Source: Lachnospiraceae bacterium 3-1 (lineage in GTDB: Bacteria; Bacillota; Clostridia; Lachnospirales; Lachnospiraceae). From it: 64,000 nucleotides of DNA. Below are positions 55,164-64,000 of this stretch, in pieces. Below the pieces are notes generated by a model. It was given only the letters and a program-made list of their open reading frames with translations. It had not been told where the DNA came from and did not search any database. Each line of letters starts with the position of its first letter. The first letter of the stretch is position 1. The stretch is from NCBI GenBank assembly GCA_000403255.2, contig KE159592.1, positions 500,737-564,736 on the forward strand, written 5' to 3'. Position numbers and translations under genes: made by a program.

Positions 55164-55736
55164 GTGAATATCACAGAAGCATACAAGGAGCATATCGAAT
55201 ATACATTTCACGCCTTTTGCAGAATCGTTATTCGTTATGCTGCTATGAACGCATGGCGCGACAGGAGCAAACGGCGGCAAAGGGAAATATCTTTTGAGTA
55301 TCTAACCGAAGAAAAATATCACTCTTTAAGCGCATTGGACGGGCTTTTCATAAATCCCTATGAGGAATACCCCATCACGATATGCGGTCAGACAATCATG
55401 CTGAACAGCGGGGAGCTTGCCGAAGCCCTGTCCGTCCTGCCAGAGAAAAAGAGGGAAATCATTTACCTTTACTTTTTCGGGAATTACACACAGCAGGAAA
55501 TCGGGAATAAGGTTTCCTGTTTTTTTACGCCCGTTTTGCCTATCCCCGGCTTTACAGCAGGAGAAAATACCGCCGCAAAATTGGCGCAATCCACGCCGCG
55601 CAAGCCGGGGAGAAACGGCAAATATCAGCACAGCGCAATCTGCCACTTGCTTAGAGTGATACCGAAGAATGCTTTATCCCGAATTCTGTATAGCTTCCTT
55701 GATTATTCAAGATACCCTGCTAAAAATTCGGGATAA
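55164..55736 (+). CDS. Sigma-70-like element regulator fused to foreign tail
   Basis: 190 aa from GTG with AGAGGGA upstream. The first 115 residues match the short sigma factors of Tn916-type elements (RREISFEYLTEEK-type region, SALDGLFINPY, LAEALSVLPEKKREIIYLYF, YTQQEIG). After YTQQEIGNK the region 4 helix is replaced by a Pro-rich tail with no family resemblance. Probably disabled by deletion. Confidence 0.65.
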   Translation: MNITEAYKEHIEYTFHAFCRIVIRYAAMNAWRDRSKRRQREISFEYLTEEKYHSLSALDGLFINPYEEYPITICGQTIMLNSGELAEALSVLPEKKREIIYLYFFGNYTQQEIGNKVSCFFTPVLPIPGFTAGENTAAKLAQSTPRKPGRNGKYQHSAICHLLRVIPKNALSRILYSFLDYSRYPAKNSG

Positions 55737-55742
55737 GATTTT

Positions 55743-56015
55743 TTATTTCAATCCATACAGGCGTTTCAGGACAGCATCATCATTAACATCATAAGGTGAT
55801 TCCTCTGCTGATACTTTTGGAAAATAGTCACCTGTTGCTTCTTCCATAGCTTTGCACTTCATCTCCGTATCCGCATGTGCGTAGATCAATGTCATAGAGA
55901 GATTTGCATGGCCGAGCCACTGGGATACCATTGTCAGATCCATCCCACGCTGGTATAAATACATGGCACGGCTATGACGGAAAATATGCGGGTGGATCCT
56001 CTCCGCACTTCCGGG
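55743..56015 (-). pseudogene. Tyrosine recombinase C-terminal part (RIT/Tn554-type)
   Basis: Reads IHPHIFRHSRAMYLYQRGMD then LTMVSQWLGHANLSMTLIYA, with box II HxxRH, the GH motif and the catalytic tyrosine in IYAHADTE. Complete to its stop. The N-terminal half is missing; its frame joins the preceding recombinase gene after a deletion. Confidence 0.82.
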
Positions 56016-56833
56016 TATGCCATATGTGCAGTTTTTGCATATCCATTCATAAAAGCCCTGATCCGGGGGAGCATGGCTGTAAGGTCTTTCTGCTCATCCA
56101 TCCAACGGTTCAGGTTTGCGGAAGCGAATCTGTGACGGAGGCTGTAAATCCTTACATGCGGCAGATTCTCTTTTGGGATATCCGGGTTTGCCAGTCTCCA
56201 GCATTTCTGGAACTGGCGGTTCAGCCATGCGCCATCTAACGGGCCGTCCACAGATCCCGGGAAAAAATAAAGGTTATCTTCATAGAAAACTTTTTTCTTT
56301 TTGGTATTCGTAATGAGTATCTCACCCGTCTGGAAATTGATATTCCGCCTGTGCAGTTCCCTTCTTTCCTGTGGGTGCAGGCCGCAGGTATAGATCAGGC
56401 GGAACATCACAGGAAGCATATGCTGGGAATACGGAAACCTGTTACTCTCAGGCAATGCGTCAATGGCAGAAAACAGCCGGGACAGTTCGTCGTCTGTAAA
56501 CATATATACTTCCTTTGGCTTGGGATTGCCAAAATACCTTTCAGGAAGGACATAGGCTTCACGGCCGCTAAGGTTCATGTATTGCGCAAGCAGGAAGATG
56601 GCGCGTGCCCTGCCCTGCACGCCCTTTGTATCGCCATTGTCTCCCAGCACCCATGACATGGCCAGATGCTCTGTAAATTCCTTGCAATCCGGGTGAAAAG
56701 CCAGGCAATACTGGTCAAAACTGTGCAATGCCCCTGTATAGGGCTCCTTCGCATATCCAAGGACATTTCTCGCCGCCAGCATCCCCTGGATATATTCCGA
56801 AAAGCAGCTGGTATAATTATGATTTATTGCCAT
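55934..56833 (-). pseudogene. Tyrosine recombinase (second of trio), C-terminus lost
   Basis: Starts MAINHNYTSCFSEYIQGM with GGGGGAGG upstream. Core-binding domain, then the catalytic domain with MFRLIYTCGLHPQERRELHR and YSLRHRFASANLNRW. After LTAMLPRIRAFM the sequence continues in foreign DNA (the third recombinase in another frame), so the GH and Tyr motifs are missing. Pre-deletion order was trio A-B-C as in RIT elements. Confidence 0.8.
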
Positions 56834-57136
56834 ATTCCTCCCCCGATACTTCAATCCCAATAAAATCCAGGGTGCATTCTTTCAAATGGCCGCTGTCCAG
56901 GGAGATATATTGCTATGAGGAATCCAGGCTCTGGTGGTCAAGGATCTGTGCCGTTGCCATAATAGGAATCTCTGCAAGCGTGAGTTCTTTCCCAAGCGTG
57001 GGCCTTAATGCATGGAAGCCCTTGCCATCATGAGCATAGCATTCTATTCCGGCTTTCTTCTGATAACCCGACCAGAGATGCGACAGCGCCATTGTCCTGT
57101 TAAATGGCAGGTATGGATGGAGAGCACGCAGAAAAA
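56817..57136 (-). pseudogene. Tyrosine recombinase A, 3' part (split by IS66, premature stop)
   Basis: Continues the frame of 59790-60080. It reads FNRTMALSHLWSGYQKKAGI, then HALRPTLGKEL and AQILDHQSLDSS, then TAG at 56913-56915, then QYISLDSG with the catalytic tyrosine and a stop at 56817. HALRR and GHQSL are altered to HALRP and DHQSL. Overlaps the next recombinase by 17 bp. Confidence 0.8.
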
Positions 57137-57210
57137 GTAAACGGTAGATAGTGAGTGCCTATACAAAACTGGAGCAAACCTGTATGATAGAAACAGATTT
57201 GCTCCAGTCT

Positions 57211-58664
57211 TTATTTCATTTCATTCTTACCAGGCTTCTGGCAGTTCTCCGGCAGGCTTGGTGACCAGGGGAGCAGGTCATCCAGAAAACTGCGGTCTGT
57301 ATCATCCAGATGCTTTGGGATCTCGGTAAGCAGAAATTCAAAGTAATCATACGGCTTCAAGTTGTTTGCTTTCGCGGTTTCCGCAATGCTGTAGATGATG
57401 GCGCTGGACTTTGCGCCGGCAATGGTATCGATCATCACCCAGTTTTTCTTGCCGACACAGAATCCGCGGATGGACTGTTCCGCAGCGTTATTGTCCATCG
57501 GCGCTTCGCCATCGTCCAGGAACACTTTCAGGTATTTCTCCTGGTTCAGGGAATAATTGAAACCTTCCCACGTCTTGCTTTTCTGCGGCACTTTCGGGAG
57601 GTTTTCACGAACCCATGCGAAATAAGCCTCCGCCTGGCATGGGACCAGCATCCCGCAACCCGCAGGTCTTCCCGTTCGCCTTCAATGGTGTGGTAGACCT
57701 GATATCCGTCCGTGACGCATACGCCGTTGAAGTCTTTCAAAAACTCTCTGGGATGGCTGGCATTGCGCGTCTTCTGGTATTCATACAGGACAATCTGGCG
57801 TTCTGTGTGCATCCGTCCGGTGCGGTATACCCACATGTAGCTTTTTGATCCGGCAGGGCGGCCGTCTTTGTTCACCAGCACAGGTGTTTCGTCTGCCTGC
57901 AGCACATGATAACTGTACAGTTTTTCATGCAGGTAATCATAGAGAACAGCGAGGCATCTGTCTGCGCATTGGATTGTCCAGTTTGCCATGTTCTGTCTTG
58001 AGATATGCAGACCATAACGCTCAAATTCCTGCTCCTGGCGGTAAAGAGGGGCGGCATTGACATACTTTGCGTTCATCACTGCCGCCTCAAGAGACGGGGA
58101 CACAAGGCTTCCCCTTAATAAAGTCTGCGGATGCGGCGCCTTGACGACCTCTTCCGTTTCCTTCCCGGCGCACACTTTTACATGGTGTTCTTCCACCCCA
58201 ATCTTTGCCGGGGTAAAGCTATACCTGCGGTATACTTCATCCGGGAGCTGTTTCCAGCCGTCTTTTCCAAATTTATCTTCCAGCTCCCCATCCGTCATGG
58301 AATGTTCCGCCACAACTGCCGGAAGCCCCTCCAGGCCTTCTTCCCGTTTCCCCTGCTTTTTCTTCGGTTTTGTGTGGGAAACGCCTTCCGGCTCTTCCAG
58401 CGCGTTTTCCTCTGCAACGACAGCCTCGGATTCGTTAAAGAATACGACCTTCCCGTCCACTTCCATAAAGGAAATCTGATCTTCGATTTCATGTTTCTCT
58501 GTTGACCGGCCAAACCGATGCCGTTTTATATCCGCCGTCTGCTCCAAAACAAGCTGAAGCGTATGGTCGATATTTTCAAGCTGTTCCTGCTGCGACAGGA
58601 ACAGCCTGATAAGCGTTTCCCTGTCAAGACTGTTCAGTTGTTCTTCCGTATATTTTAAGGCCAT
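57211..58664 (-). pseudogene. tnpC: IS66 transposase TnpC (DDE), internal deletion and frameshift
   Basis: Frame 1 carries the N-terminal leucine-rich coil, a zinc-less CAGKE region, DETPVLV (first D) and FNGVCVTDGYQVYH (second D) up to AGCWSHARR. The sequence then jumps by about 60 residues with a frame change to AEAYFAWVRENLPKVP. The last part has the catalytic E in MDNNAAEQSIRGFCVGKKNW. So the transposase is broken between D2 and E3 and this copy should not transpose on its own. Confidence 0.9.
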
Positions 58665-58939
58665 GCTGTTTTCTCCCGGTATCCTGATAGCCTTATGATG
58701 CCATGAATACGGGATTTTTGCGAACCCGGCGTTGCCGGATGTCCGTCATAATGCCTATGGTTGAACCAGCGGATGCTGCCTTTGTATGATGCTGTTTCCA
58801 GAACCCTTTTCAGGAGGGAAAAGCATGTCTGCGTTCATTCTGGACTCCTTTATGGTGCGCAGCGCGGTTTGGCAGGGATAAGGCGCGACATTTTTTCCGG
58901 CAGGAAGACCGTCTGAAAATTTCTCCGTTTTGCACAAAG
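58665..58939. other. IS66 spacer between tnpB and tnpC
   Basis: I see no gene here that I can support; an open minus-strand frame at 58755-59015 overlaps tnpB out of phase and has no ribosome site. Confidence 0.5.
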
Positions 58940-59302
58940 TCATCCCATGCATTCCGGCGGTTCCACCGGCCTGACCAATCTCTTCGGGGTGATTGTCAGC
59001 CCTTCCATCAGCCATCGGAACTGCTGCGGCGTTAATTCACGCACCTCCTCCGGGGTGCGCGGCCACTGGAACCGGCTTTCCGAGAGCCGCTTGCATAACA
59101 GGAGCCAGCCGTCCCCTTCCCATACAAGCCCCTTGATGCGGTCTGTGCGCCTTCCGCAGAAAAGATAGAGTGTATCCGGGATATATGGCCGGTTCCCGGT
59201 CTGTGTTTCCACAAGTGCCGCCAGCCGGTCCATCCCGGCGCGCAGATCGGTGTAGCCGCAGACAATGTAGACGGCTTTAAAGCAGGTGGCGTCATTCAGC
59301 AT
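58940..59302 (-). CDS. tnpB: IS66 accessory protein TnpB
   Basis: 120 aa. VYIVCGYTDLRAGMDRLAAL, then DTLYLFCGRRTDRIKGLVWE and GDGWLLLCKRL are the standard IS66 Orf2 pattern. Intact. The start overlaps tnpA by 11 bp. Confidence 0.95.
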   Translation of the reverse strand: MLNDATCFKAVYIVCGYTDLRAGMDRLAALVETQTGNRPYIPDTLYLFCGRRTDRIKGLVWEGDGWLLLCKRLSESRFQWPRTPEEVRELTPQQFRWLMEGLTITPKRLVRPVEPPECMG

Positions 59303-59666
59303 TCCGCACCACCTTAAGGACTGCCGCAAGCAGCGGCATGGGTGTGGATTCCGTCACGTGGATGGAAAGGCCGTTTACAGAAACAGAAAGCCCCAGCCGC
59401 GCATCGGCATCGTCTTGTGTTTCCTGATGCAGGAGGCAGGGGGTTACCGGGACGATCTGCTGCGCCGGAGTCTCCGGCGGAAGGTTTTCCAGACACACCT
59501 GCCTTACACGGCGCAGCCTGTAATAGTAGTTCGCTTTCGTAATGCCGTGGCTTGCACACCAATCAACGACACTCATGCCTGCGGGCCGGTTCTGGCATTC
59601 CCTGATCTGCTCTGCCCACTCTTTTAAACGGTATTGTACAGCCACTGCTGTTGTTGCTGAGTTCAT
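59292..59666 (-). CDS. tnpA: IS66 accessory protein TnpA (Orf1)
   Basis: 124 aa from MNSATTAVAV. Helix-turn-helix region WCASHGITKANYYYRLRRVR; C-terminal domain LGLSVSVNGLSIHVTESTPM. Intact. First gene of the insertion sequence. Confidence 0.93.
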   Translation of the reverse strand: MNSATTAVAVQYRLKEWAEQIRECQNRPAGMSVVDWCASHGITKANYYYRLRRVRQVCLENLPPETPAQQIVPVTPCLLHQETQDDADARLGLSVSVNGLSIHVTESTPMPLLAAVLKVVRNAE

Positions 59667-59789
59667 AGACTTACCTCCGTATAACGGTATCAAAAGTTAA
59701 GGCTTAACTTTTAATACTCATGATAGAAATATAGTCTATTGTCACACACTTTGCCCTCATAGTCGAGGTACGCACTATCTACCGTTTAC

Positions 59790-60080
59790 CAGAAAAATAA
59801 ATTCAGAATGCGAATCCGGCCGCCCATTCAATATGTGCTCCTTCAGCGCTTCCCCCACATCCGTCAGTTTCAGGTTGATGATGTCACTGCCACGCAAGCC
59901 ATTCCTTGCACTCAGGAGGATGATCGCATAATCCCGCTTCCCCATAACCGTCGAGCGGTCAACCTGTGCAACTGTCCGCTGTATTTCGTCCTTTGTAAGC
60001 ACAGGAAAATCCTCTTTTTTCGGATGACAGGCAGCGACAGGATGAATTCGCAGGGAATATCCAGGCCTTTTTCCGACTTA
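59790..60080 (-). pseudogene. Tyrosine recombinase A, 5' part (N-terminus lost)
   Basis: Reads HPKKEDFPVLTKDEIQRTVA then RSTVMGKRDYAIILLSARNG and LRGSDIINLKLTDVG (box I arginine), up to SEFIFL at the IS66 junction. It opens after a stop near 60085 without a start codon. In frame with 57136 downstream when IS66 and one CAGAAAAA are removed. Confidence 0.8.
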
Positions 60081-60426
60081 AGGAACTGGTGTAACTTTTT
60101 TAAGAAAAGTTGTAAACTGGTGAGTAAATACTAAACTACAAATTTTACAAACTATCATGGAAACCCCGGACTTTTGCGTGAAAGTATACTTTTGCCTGAT
60201 AGTACAATTTTTCCCCTATCGCCATCCTATCAGCGGTATTAAAAAAACAAAAAAGCGGGATCCACCAACCACCGTGATGAACCCCACCAAGCCTAAAAAC
60301 TCTCGATTTTAAGCCATTCTTCACTACTTTTGCCTGCGAGTACCCAAATTCCTATGGCATCAATTCAAGATTGCTGCCTGGGCGGCTGTTAAATATTGTT
60401 CAGGGGCATCAACACATTATTATGCA
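60081..60426. other. Gene-free stretch
   Basis: No coding frame with family resemblance. A poly-A/T run at 60240-60254 follows an imperfect stem on the minus strand and may be a leftover terminator. Confidence 0.4.
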
Positions 60427-61409
60427 TTATGATTCAAGCCCAAGCCAACCCTTTACAGTTTCCACAGCATAACCGACTGCCTGGGCAATTTTCTCTGTAT
60501 CAAGTCCCATTTCGTGCAATTTCCCAGCCGCTTCCTTGGCCTTATTTAATTCTCCTATCTGCCTTTCCTCTTTCCTCATTTCCTGAATCGCCTGACACAC
60601 GTTAACCACCTCGTCTTCATCATCATATTTTATTCCTGAATTTGTAATTGCCTCAATCACATCTGCCGCCCTGCGCTCCACTTCACGGAAACGCTTTTCA
60701 TTGACTGCCAATACCCTGCTTAAATTTTCCTTGTCTTTCGAATACTTGATGAACAGCATGACTTCCCGCAGGCTGGACTGGAATTTCATAATCTCCTCGT
60801 CCGGCATCTGCGCTGGTGCGATTAACCGCACATGGTAATTGTCCATGCAGGCAAACACATTCGGATCTACACATCCATCATTTCAAACAGGCTTAACGGC
60901 CCATTCCACTCTTCCGAGCCAAAAAATATGGTCACTGTGATGGATGGTATCAGTCTGTCTTCTGCCCAAAAACCACTTAAGAATTCACCTGCGTTTGGCG
61001 TTTTCCCGCCTTCTTCAGCAGACGCTTCTCCCTCCTCTTTTTTCCGCTTCATTTCTTTCCGGTGTGACTTTGCCGCCTCCTCCACCTGCCCTGCGTATTC
61101 CAGCGCATCATAGAGATTGTTCTTCACAGGCATAGCATAATGGATTTCAGCCTGGTTCTCCGCGCCGTAAAGGACATATTCCATTTTCCCGTCTGTCATT
61201 GCAGCATACAGCTTCTGCACATCACGGAATTTCTGGACGGGAACTACAGCGCCATCCGCACCATATGGCAGCGCAATTTTAGTGGAATCACGCTCCGTAA
61301 GCTGCTCTGGCAGGATCACCTGCCTCCCACCGTAAATATAGTAATTAAAAATGTCGGCAAATACGCCTGTATCTTTTACATAATCCTTTGTAACTGTATC
61401 TGCTTTCAA
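60427..61409 (-). pseudogene. Rpn-family PD-(D/E)XK nuclease / putative transposase, frameshifted
   Basis: The two halves overlap one family. The first (to 60867) reads VFADIFNYYIYGGRQVILPE then NQAEIHYAMPVKNNLYDALE and GPLSLFEMMD, and then stops. The second continues VDPNVFACMDNYHVRLIAPA and LREVMLFIKYSKDKENL. A 2-base insertion (TG repeated) near 60870 separates them. Everything else looks intact. Confidence 0.85.
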
Positions 61410-61749
61410 CGGTATCCACCGCCTTTCTTCATGAATGTATGGCAGTGAAATTGTTACATCCCCGCCCCTGCAACAATTTCATTATACTCAAAAAACTGCT
61501 TTTTTTCAAGCGTGTCAAGCCGGTTCTCCAAATAAACAGAGGGGTCACATTAGACAAAGGGAGGGATCAAAACCGTGACCACAGGGGTCACATTCAATTC
61601 GCAACCGCCACCTCCATGCTGTCCTGATGCAGTCCCAAAAGCAAACAAAGGATTCCGACAACATCCAGTGTGCCAGAACCCCTTATTTTCAGCGGTTTTC
61701 CCGATATTCTGTTCATGCCCTTTGTATCAATTAAGCGGTTTACATTTCC
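61410..61749. other. Gene-free stretch with a short direct repeat
   Basis: AGGGGTCACATT occurs at 61540-61551 and 61583-61594, the second inside GTGACC...GGTCAC. It may be a worn element end. No gene is supported. Confidence 0.4.
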
Positions 61750-61830
61750 GTGTACCATTTGAGGTTGGAAAAGCCGTTCTGTTTTGCGTAGGCTTCCAGA
61801 ATCCACTTCTTTATAGAAGATAATATTTTT
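61750..61830 (-). pseudogene. Serine recombinase scrap
   Basis: Reads KKWILEAYAKQNGFSNLKWYTE, part of the resolvase domain of TndX-type recombinases (usually ...LEDYAKQNGF.N...YTDDG). Only about 25 codons are left, so the call is weak. Confidence 0.45.
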
Positions 61831-61932
61831 ACTTTTATATCAAGGCTTATCGTTCAAATTGATGGTGGAGATTTTATTTTTTCTGTGGTAAACTATTTTC
61901 ATCAAAATCTGTATACTAAGGTGGTGTAATGA

Positions 61933-62460
61933 ATGAAAATTGTACAGGCTACAAATGACAATTTGACAGAGCTAATGTCTTTTTACAGTGTAATGTGTGA
62001 TGTCCTTGGTGAAAAAAGTTTCCTTCCAAACGGGGATAAAGGTGGTTTTCCCTCGCAAGCAATGGTAGAGGAATCTATCAAAGGCAGATGTCAATTTATT
62101 GGCATAGAAGATAATAAAATCGTTGCAGCATATATTCTAAACCATGATTGCGACAGTGCATATAATACAGTTCACTGGCAAATCAACGCCGCAAAAAATG
62201 AAGTAGTCATTATGCACGCACTTCGTGTTCTGCCGGATTATGGCGGTCGTGGATATTCAAGGCAGCTTGTCGAACATGCAATCCAGACAGCAAGAAGCAG
62301 AGGTTGGAAGGCAATACGGTTAGACTGTCTGAAAGGGAATGATATACCTGTCAAAATGTATCAGTCATACGGTTTTAAATATGTGGATACTGTGGATATT
62401 ACTTATGTCGATATAGGTATTCCCATGCCATTTCATCTTTATGAGCTTGTTTTGGGATAA
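61933..62460 (+). CDS. GNAT-family N-acetyltransferase
   Basis: 175 aa. The acetyl-CoA loop is LPDYGGRGYSRQLVEHAI, then WKAIRLDCLKGNDIPVKMYQ and YGFKYVD. AAGGTGG precedes the ATG. The substrate is unknown. It appears intact, unlike its neighbours. Confidence 0.9.
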   Translation: MKIVQATNDNLTELMSFYSVMCDVLGEKSFLPNGDKGGFPSQAMVEESIKGRCQFIGIEDNKIVAAYILNHDCDSAYNTVHWQINAAKNEVVIMHALRVLPDYGGRGYSRQLVEHAIQTARSRGWKAIRLDCLKGNDIPVKMYQSYGFKYVDTVDITYVDIGIPMPFHLYELVLG

Positions 62461-62485
62461 ACAGTTTAAGCGCAATCAGCAGTCA

Positions 62486-62660
62486 TGCCCGGTTTATGCG
62501 GTAAAAGGCAGCTTGTGTCCGGCTGTGCTTTCGGCTTCCAGCACTTTCATCATCTTGTCGGCGGCACTGACGGTGCTGCCACATCCATTTCCCGTTGGAA
62601 GTCTTTAGGCTGTCATGGGTTTTCGTGATGTAGGTGTTGCCCGAAATTTCACACATATAA
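62486..62660 (-). pseudogene. ICE toprim/DUF3991-type primase remnant and a second tail
   Basis: One minus frame reads CEISGNTYITKTHDSLKTSN then GKWMW, the zinc-primase-like part of Tn1549-type toprim proteins. It is fused to a different tail (SAADKMMKVLEAESTAGHKL). Both are cut short; no start. Confidence 0.6.
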
Positions 62661-62736
62661 ATAGTTTACAGTGGAATATTAACATCTGTTGCAATTTTAA
62701 TATTTGAATGCCAGAAAATCACATCCATACGGCTTG

Positions 62737-62886
62737 ACCACCGACAGAGTCGGTGGTCTGGATAAGCCCCTCCAGGGCACTTTTCGGTACCGCCTATAGG
62801 CGGTGTCTAAGCAACCTCTTTTTCGATACTGCCTATAGGCAGTATCTTTTCTAACCTATGGTGCTTGGCAGCCTCTTAAAAGAGGC
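62737..62886. other. Cluster of four perfect hairpins
   Basis: ACCACCGAC-AGA-GTCGGTGGT (62737-62757), ACCGCC-TATA-GGCGGT (62789-62804), GATACTGCCTATAGGCAGTATC (62825-62846) and GCCTCTT-AA-AAGAGGC (62871-62886). A fifth, CCCCAGC-TCT-GCTGGGG, lies at 63173-63189. They could be an RNA, worn insertion-sequence ends of the hairpin-ended IS200/IS605 kind, or an attenuator. The open frame across them is not convincing. Confidence 0.6.
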
Positions 62887-63208
62887 ACTTATCCTTCTAT
62901 TCTGCTGCATTCTTCTTGTTCTTCTATATATTACTCTGGCAGATAAAATTTTACCCACTTCTTTTCCAATCTTCCCATACATTACTTTCCTTCAGTATTT
63001 TGGAATAAAAACAATATGGTACGTGCAATTATACTTCGTATGTGCTAAAATTTGATTATCCATTATGGATGCCTCCTGTTTTTCATAGATTAGGTTGCCT
63101 AGACCCAAATCTATGATAACACGGAGGTTTTATTTTTGATACTTTAGGTAACGCTACTGCTTACTCCGTTCTCCCCAGCTCTGCTGGGGGCTTAATGGAA
63201 TTTAAGTT

Positions 63209-63403
63209 ATGGATTATACATCAACGGTTACCTTGTGCGTCCAGCCTATAGGACAAATTGTGTACGGTTTTTTGTTTGACAAATTTTACAGTGCCGTATA
63301 TTTTATATTAATCCCGACTGGTATCCTAGTTTGCATTGTAGGATTATCTGCAATGGGCTTCTTTAAGAATATGGAAAAGGAACAGCAGGAGGTGTCAGCA
63401 TGA
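63209..63403 (+). pseudogene. MFS transporter C-terminal remnant
   Basis: Reads VQPIGQIVYGFLFDKFYSAV then ILIPTGILVCIVGLSAMGFF, the last two TM segments of an MFS efflux protein. The rest is missing. Overlaps the KTR gene by 4 bp, as in antibiotic-resistance modules of Tn916-like elements. Confidence 0.75.
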
Positions 63404-63588
63404 AGCAGGAAAAGTGGCTATTGTGTCCTGTATGCAGAAACAAGACGAGATTGAAATTGCGTGAAGATACGGTACTTGAGAAATTCCCTTTATTTTGCCC
63501 AAAATGCAAACAGGAAACTCTTATAAATGTCCCACAAATGAATATGTCTGTTATCAGGGAGCCAGAGGCAAAGACGCAGAGCCGATAA
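63400..63588 (+). CDS. Cysteine-rich KTR-domain protein
   Basis: 62 aa. MKQEKWLLCPVCRNKTRLKL then FPLFCPKCKQETLINV, two CxxC pairs making a zinc ribbon. A widespread small protein next to resistance genes in conjugative elements. GCAGGAGG precedes the ATG. Its role is unknown. Confidence 0.92.
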   Translation: MKQEKWLLCPVCRNKTRLKLREDTVLEKFPLFCPKCKQETLINVPQMNMSVIREPEAKTQSR

Positions 63589-63627
63589 ACTTGTGAAATA
63601 AAATCACAGTTTTTGGCTCTGTTTTTG
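63577..63627 (+). terminator. Terminator after the KTR gene
   Basis: CAGAGCC (63577-63583) with GGCTCTG (63615-63621), inner arms AACTTGTGA and TCACAGTT, then TTTTT. It overlaps the gene's end. Confidence 0.8.
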
Positions 63628-64000
63628 CTTACGCAGACAGTCAAGATTTTTCATTTTACTGCTTACTCTTACAATACATAGAAAGTCTGCGATATACCGA
63701 ATACAGATAAGACATCTACCGAAATCAGGTAAATGACAGCAACTGCTAATTGCTTTTTGACACTTTTCAAGCTCTTTATTTTTCTATAAGGTCATTTTAT
63801 AATACACCACTTTACAACTTTTTGAAAAATAAAATAACGCACAAGACACTTTCTCATGTATAATAAGTTTGCATACAAAACTATACGAAAGAGAGTGATC
63901 TTGTACGTCAGACTTATTATACAACGAAAATAATCTAATTGGTAGACTGTACCGTTATTTTTATATTTATTTTAAAACTTTTTCCGCACCAACTATTGAA
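63628..64000. other. Gene-free stretch with a 12-bp perfect inverted repeat
   Basis: TGTATAATAAGT (63857-63868) and ACTTATTATACA (63912-63923) pair perfectly around 43 bp. TATAAT is within the first arm, so it may be a promoter and operator of a gene outside the window. Nothing else is supported. Confidence 0.5.

Larger units (their letters stand above)
57137..59789 (-). mobile_element. IS66-family insertion sequence, 2653 bp
   Basis: Terminal inverted repeats start GTAAACGGTAGATAGTG at 57137 and end with the complement CACTATCTACCGTTTAC (one change further in) at 59789. Both sides have CAGAAAAA (57129-57136 and 59790-59797), the 8-bp duplication typical of IS66. It contains tnpA, tnpB and tnpC in the usual order. 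The G+C content is higher than that of the neighbours, which suggests a recent arrival. Confidence 0.97.

Noticed and set aside
58755..59015. Possible passenger gene inside IS66
   Set aside because: Overlaps tnpB out of phase, no ribosome site and no homology I recognise.
62858..63055. 65-codon hydrophobic frame
   Set aside because: It begins inside the hairpin cluster, has no ribosome site, and its hydrophobicity follows from T-rich DNA.

Overview
This window looks like a chromosomal segment of a low-GC gut Firmicute, most likely in or near the Lachnospiraceae. The evidence is the hrcA-grpE-dnaK-dnaJ order with a perfect CIRCE element, strong AGGAGG-type ribosome sites and TTGACA/TATAAT promoters, and accessory families common in that group (Maff2, TnpV, cysteine-rich KTR, LytTR/GHKL pairs, NisI-type immunity). 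The species assignment is inference; there is no rRNA gene here.

Layout. 1-17.5 kb is mostly core genome: a DD-carboxypeptidase (cut by the window edge), trpS, a secreted transglutaminase-like protein, three small unknown genes, a MarR regulator, an amino-acid permease with a PatB-type C-S lyase, and the heat-shock operon. 16.6-21 kb holds a two-gene ABC importer whose permease gene is split by a 2.8-kb serine-recombinase element. 21-27 kb holds a TlpA/CXXC/polyferredoxin redox operon, a TetR-MFS efflux pair and a membrane XRE regulator. 27-33.3 kb is a graveyard of truncated genes (histidine kinases, a response regulator, lysin, group II intron RT, TnpV) with a few intact ones, including a HicAB pair with a shortened toxin. 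33.3-41 kb has two ABC export clusters, the second joined to a GHKL kinase and LytTR regulator. 41.5-47.7 kb has a BlaI/BlaR1 pair, eroded Bce-type remnants, and a NisI-like immunity lipoprotein with its own two-component pair. 48-53.3 kb has an AAC(3)-like acetyltransferase, a MATE remnant, a LacI regulator and small metabolic or unknown genes. 53.4-64 kb is a decayed integrative-element zone: TraG, Maff2, sigma-like, tyrosine-recombinase and toprim remnants, an exactly bounded IS66 copy, a frameshifted Rpn nuclease, a GNAT gene and a KTR gene.

Three repeat systems stand out. (1) A TA-flanked, fully palindromic element of about 160 bp, present as four complete copies, one minimal 49-bp copy and one solo end, with compensatory changes in its central hairpin. 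(2) A 499-bp foldback element with an 8-bp target duplication and GTWAC ends. (3) A multi-hairpin repeat of about 94 bp, present in two copies. The cleanest reconstructions are of insertions: the permease reads through in frame once one 8-bp direct repeat and the serine-recombinase element are removed, and the tyrosine recombinase reads across once IS66 and one 8-bp duplication are removed.
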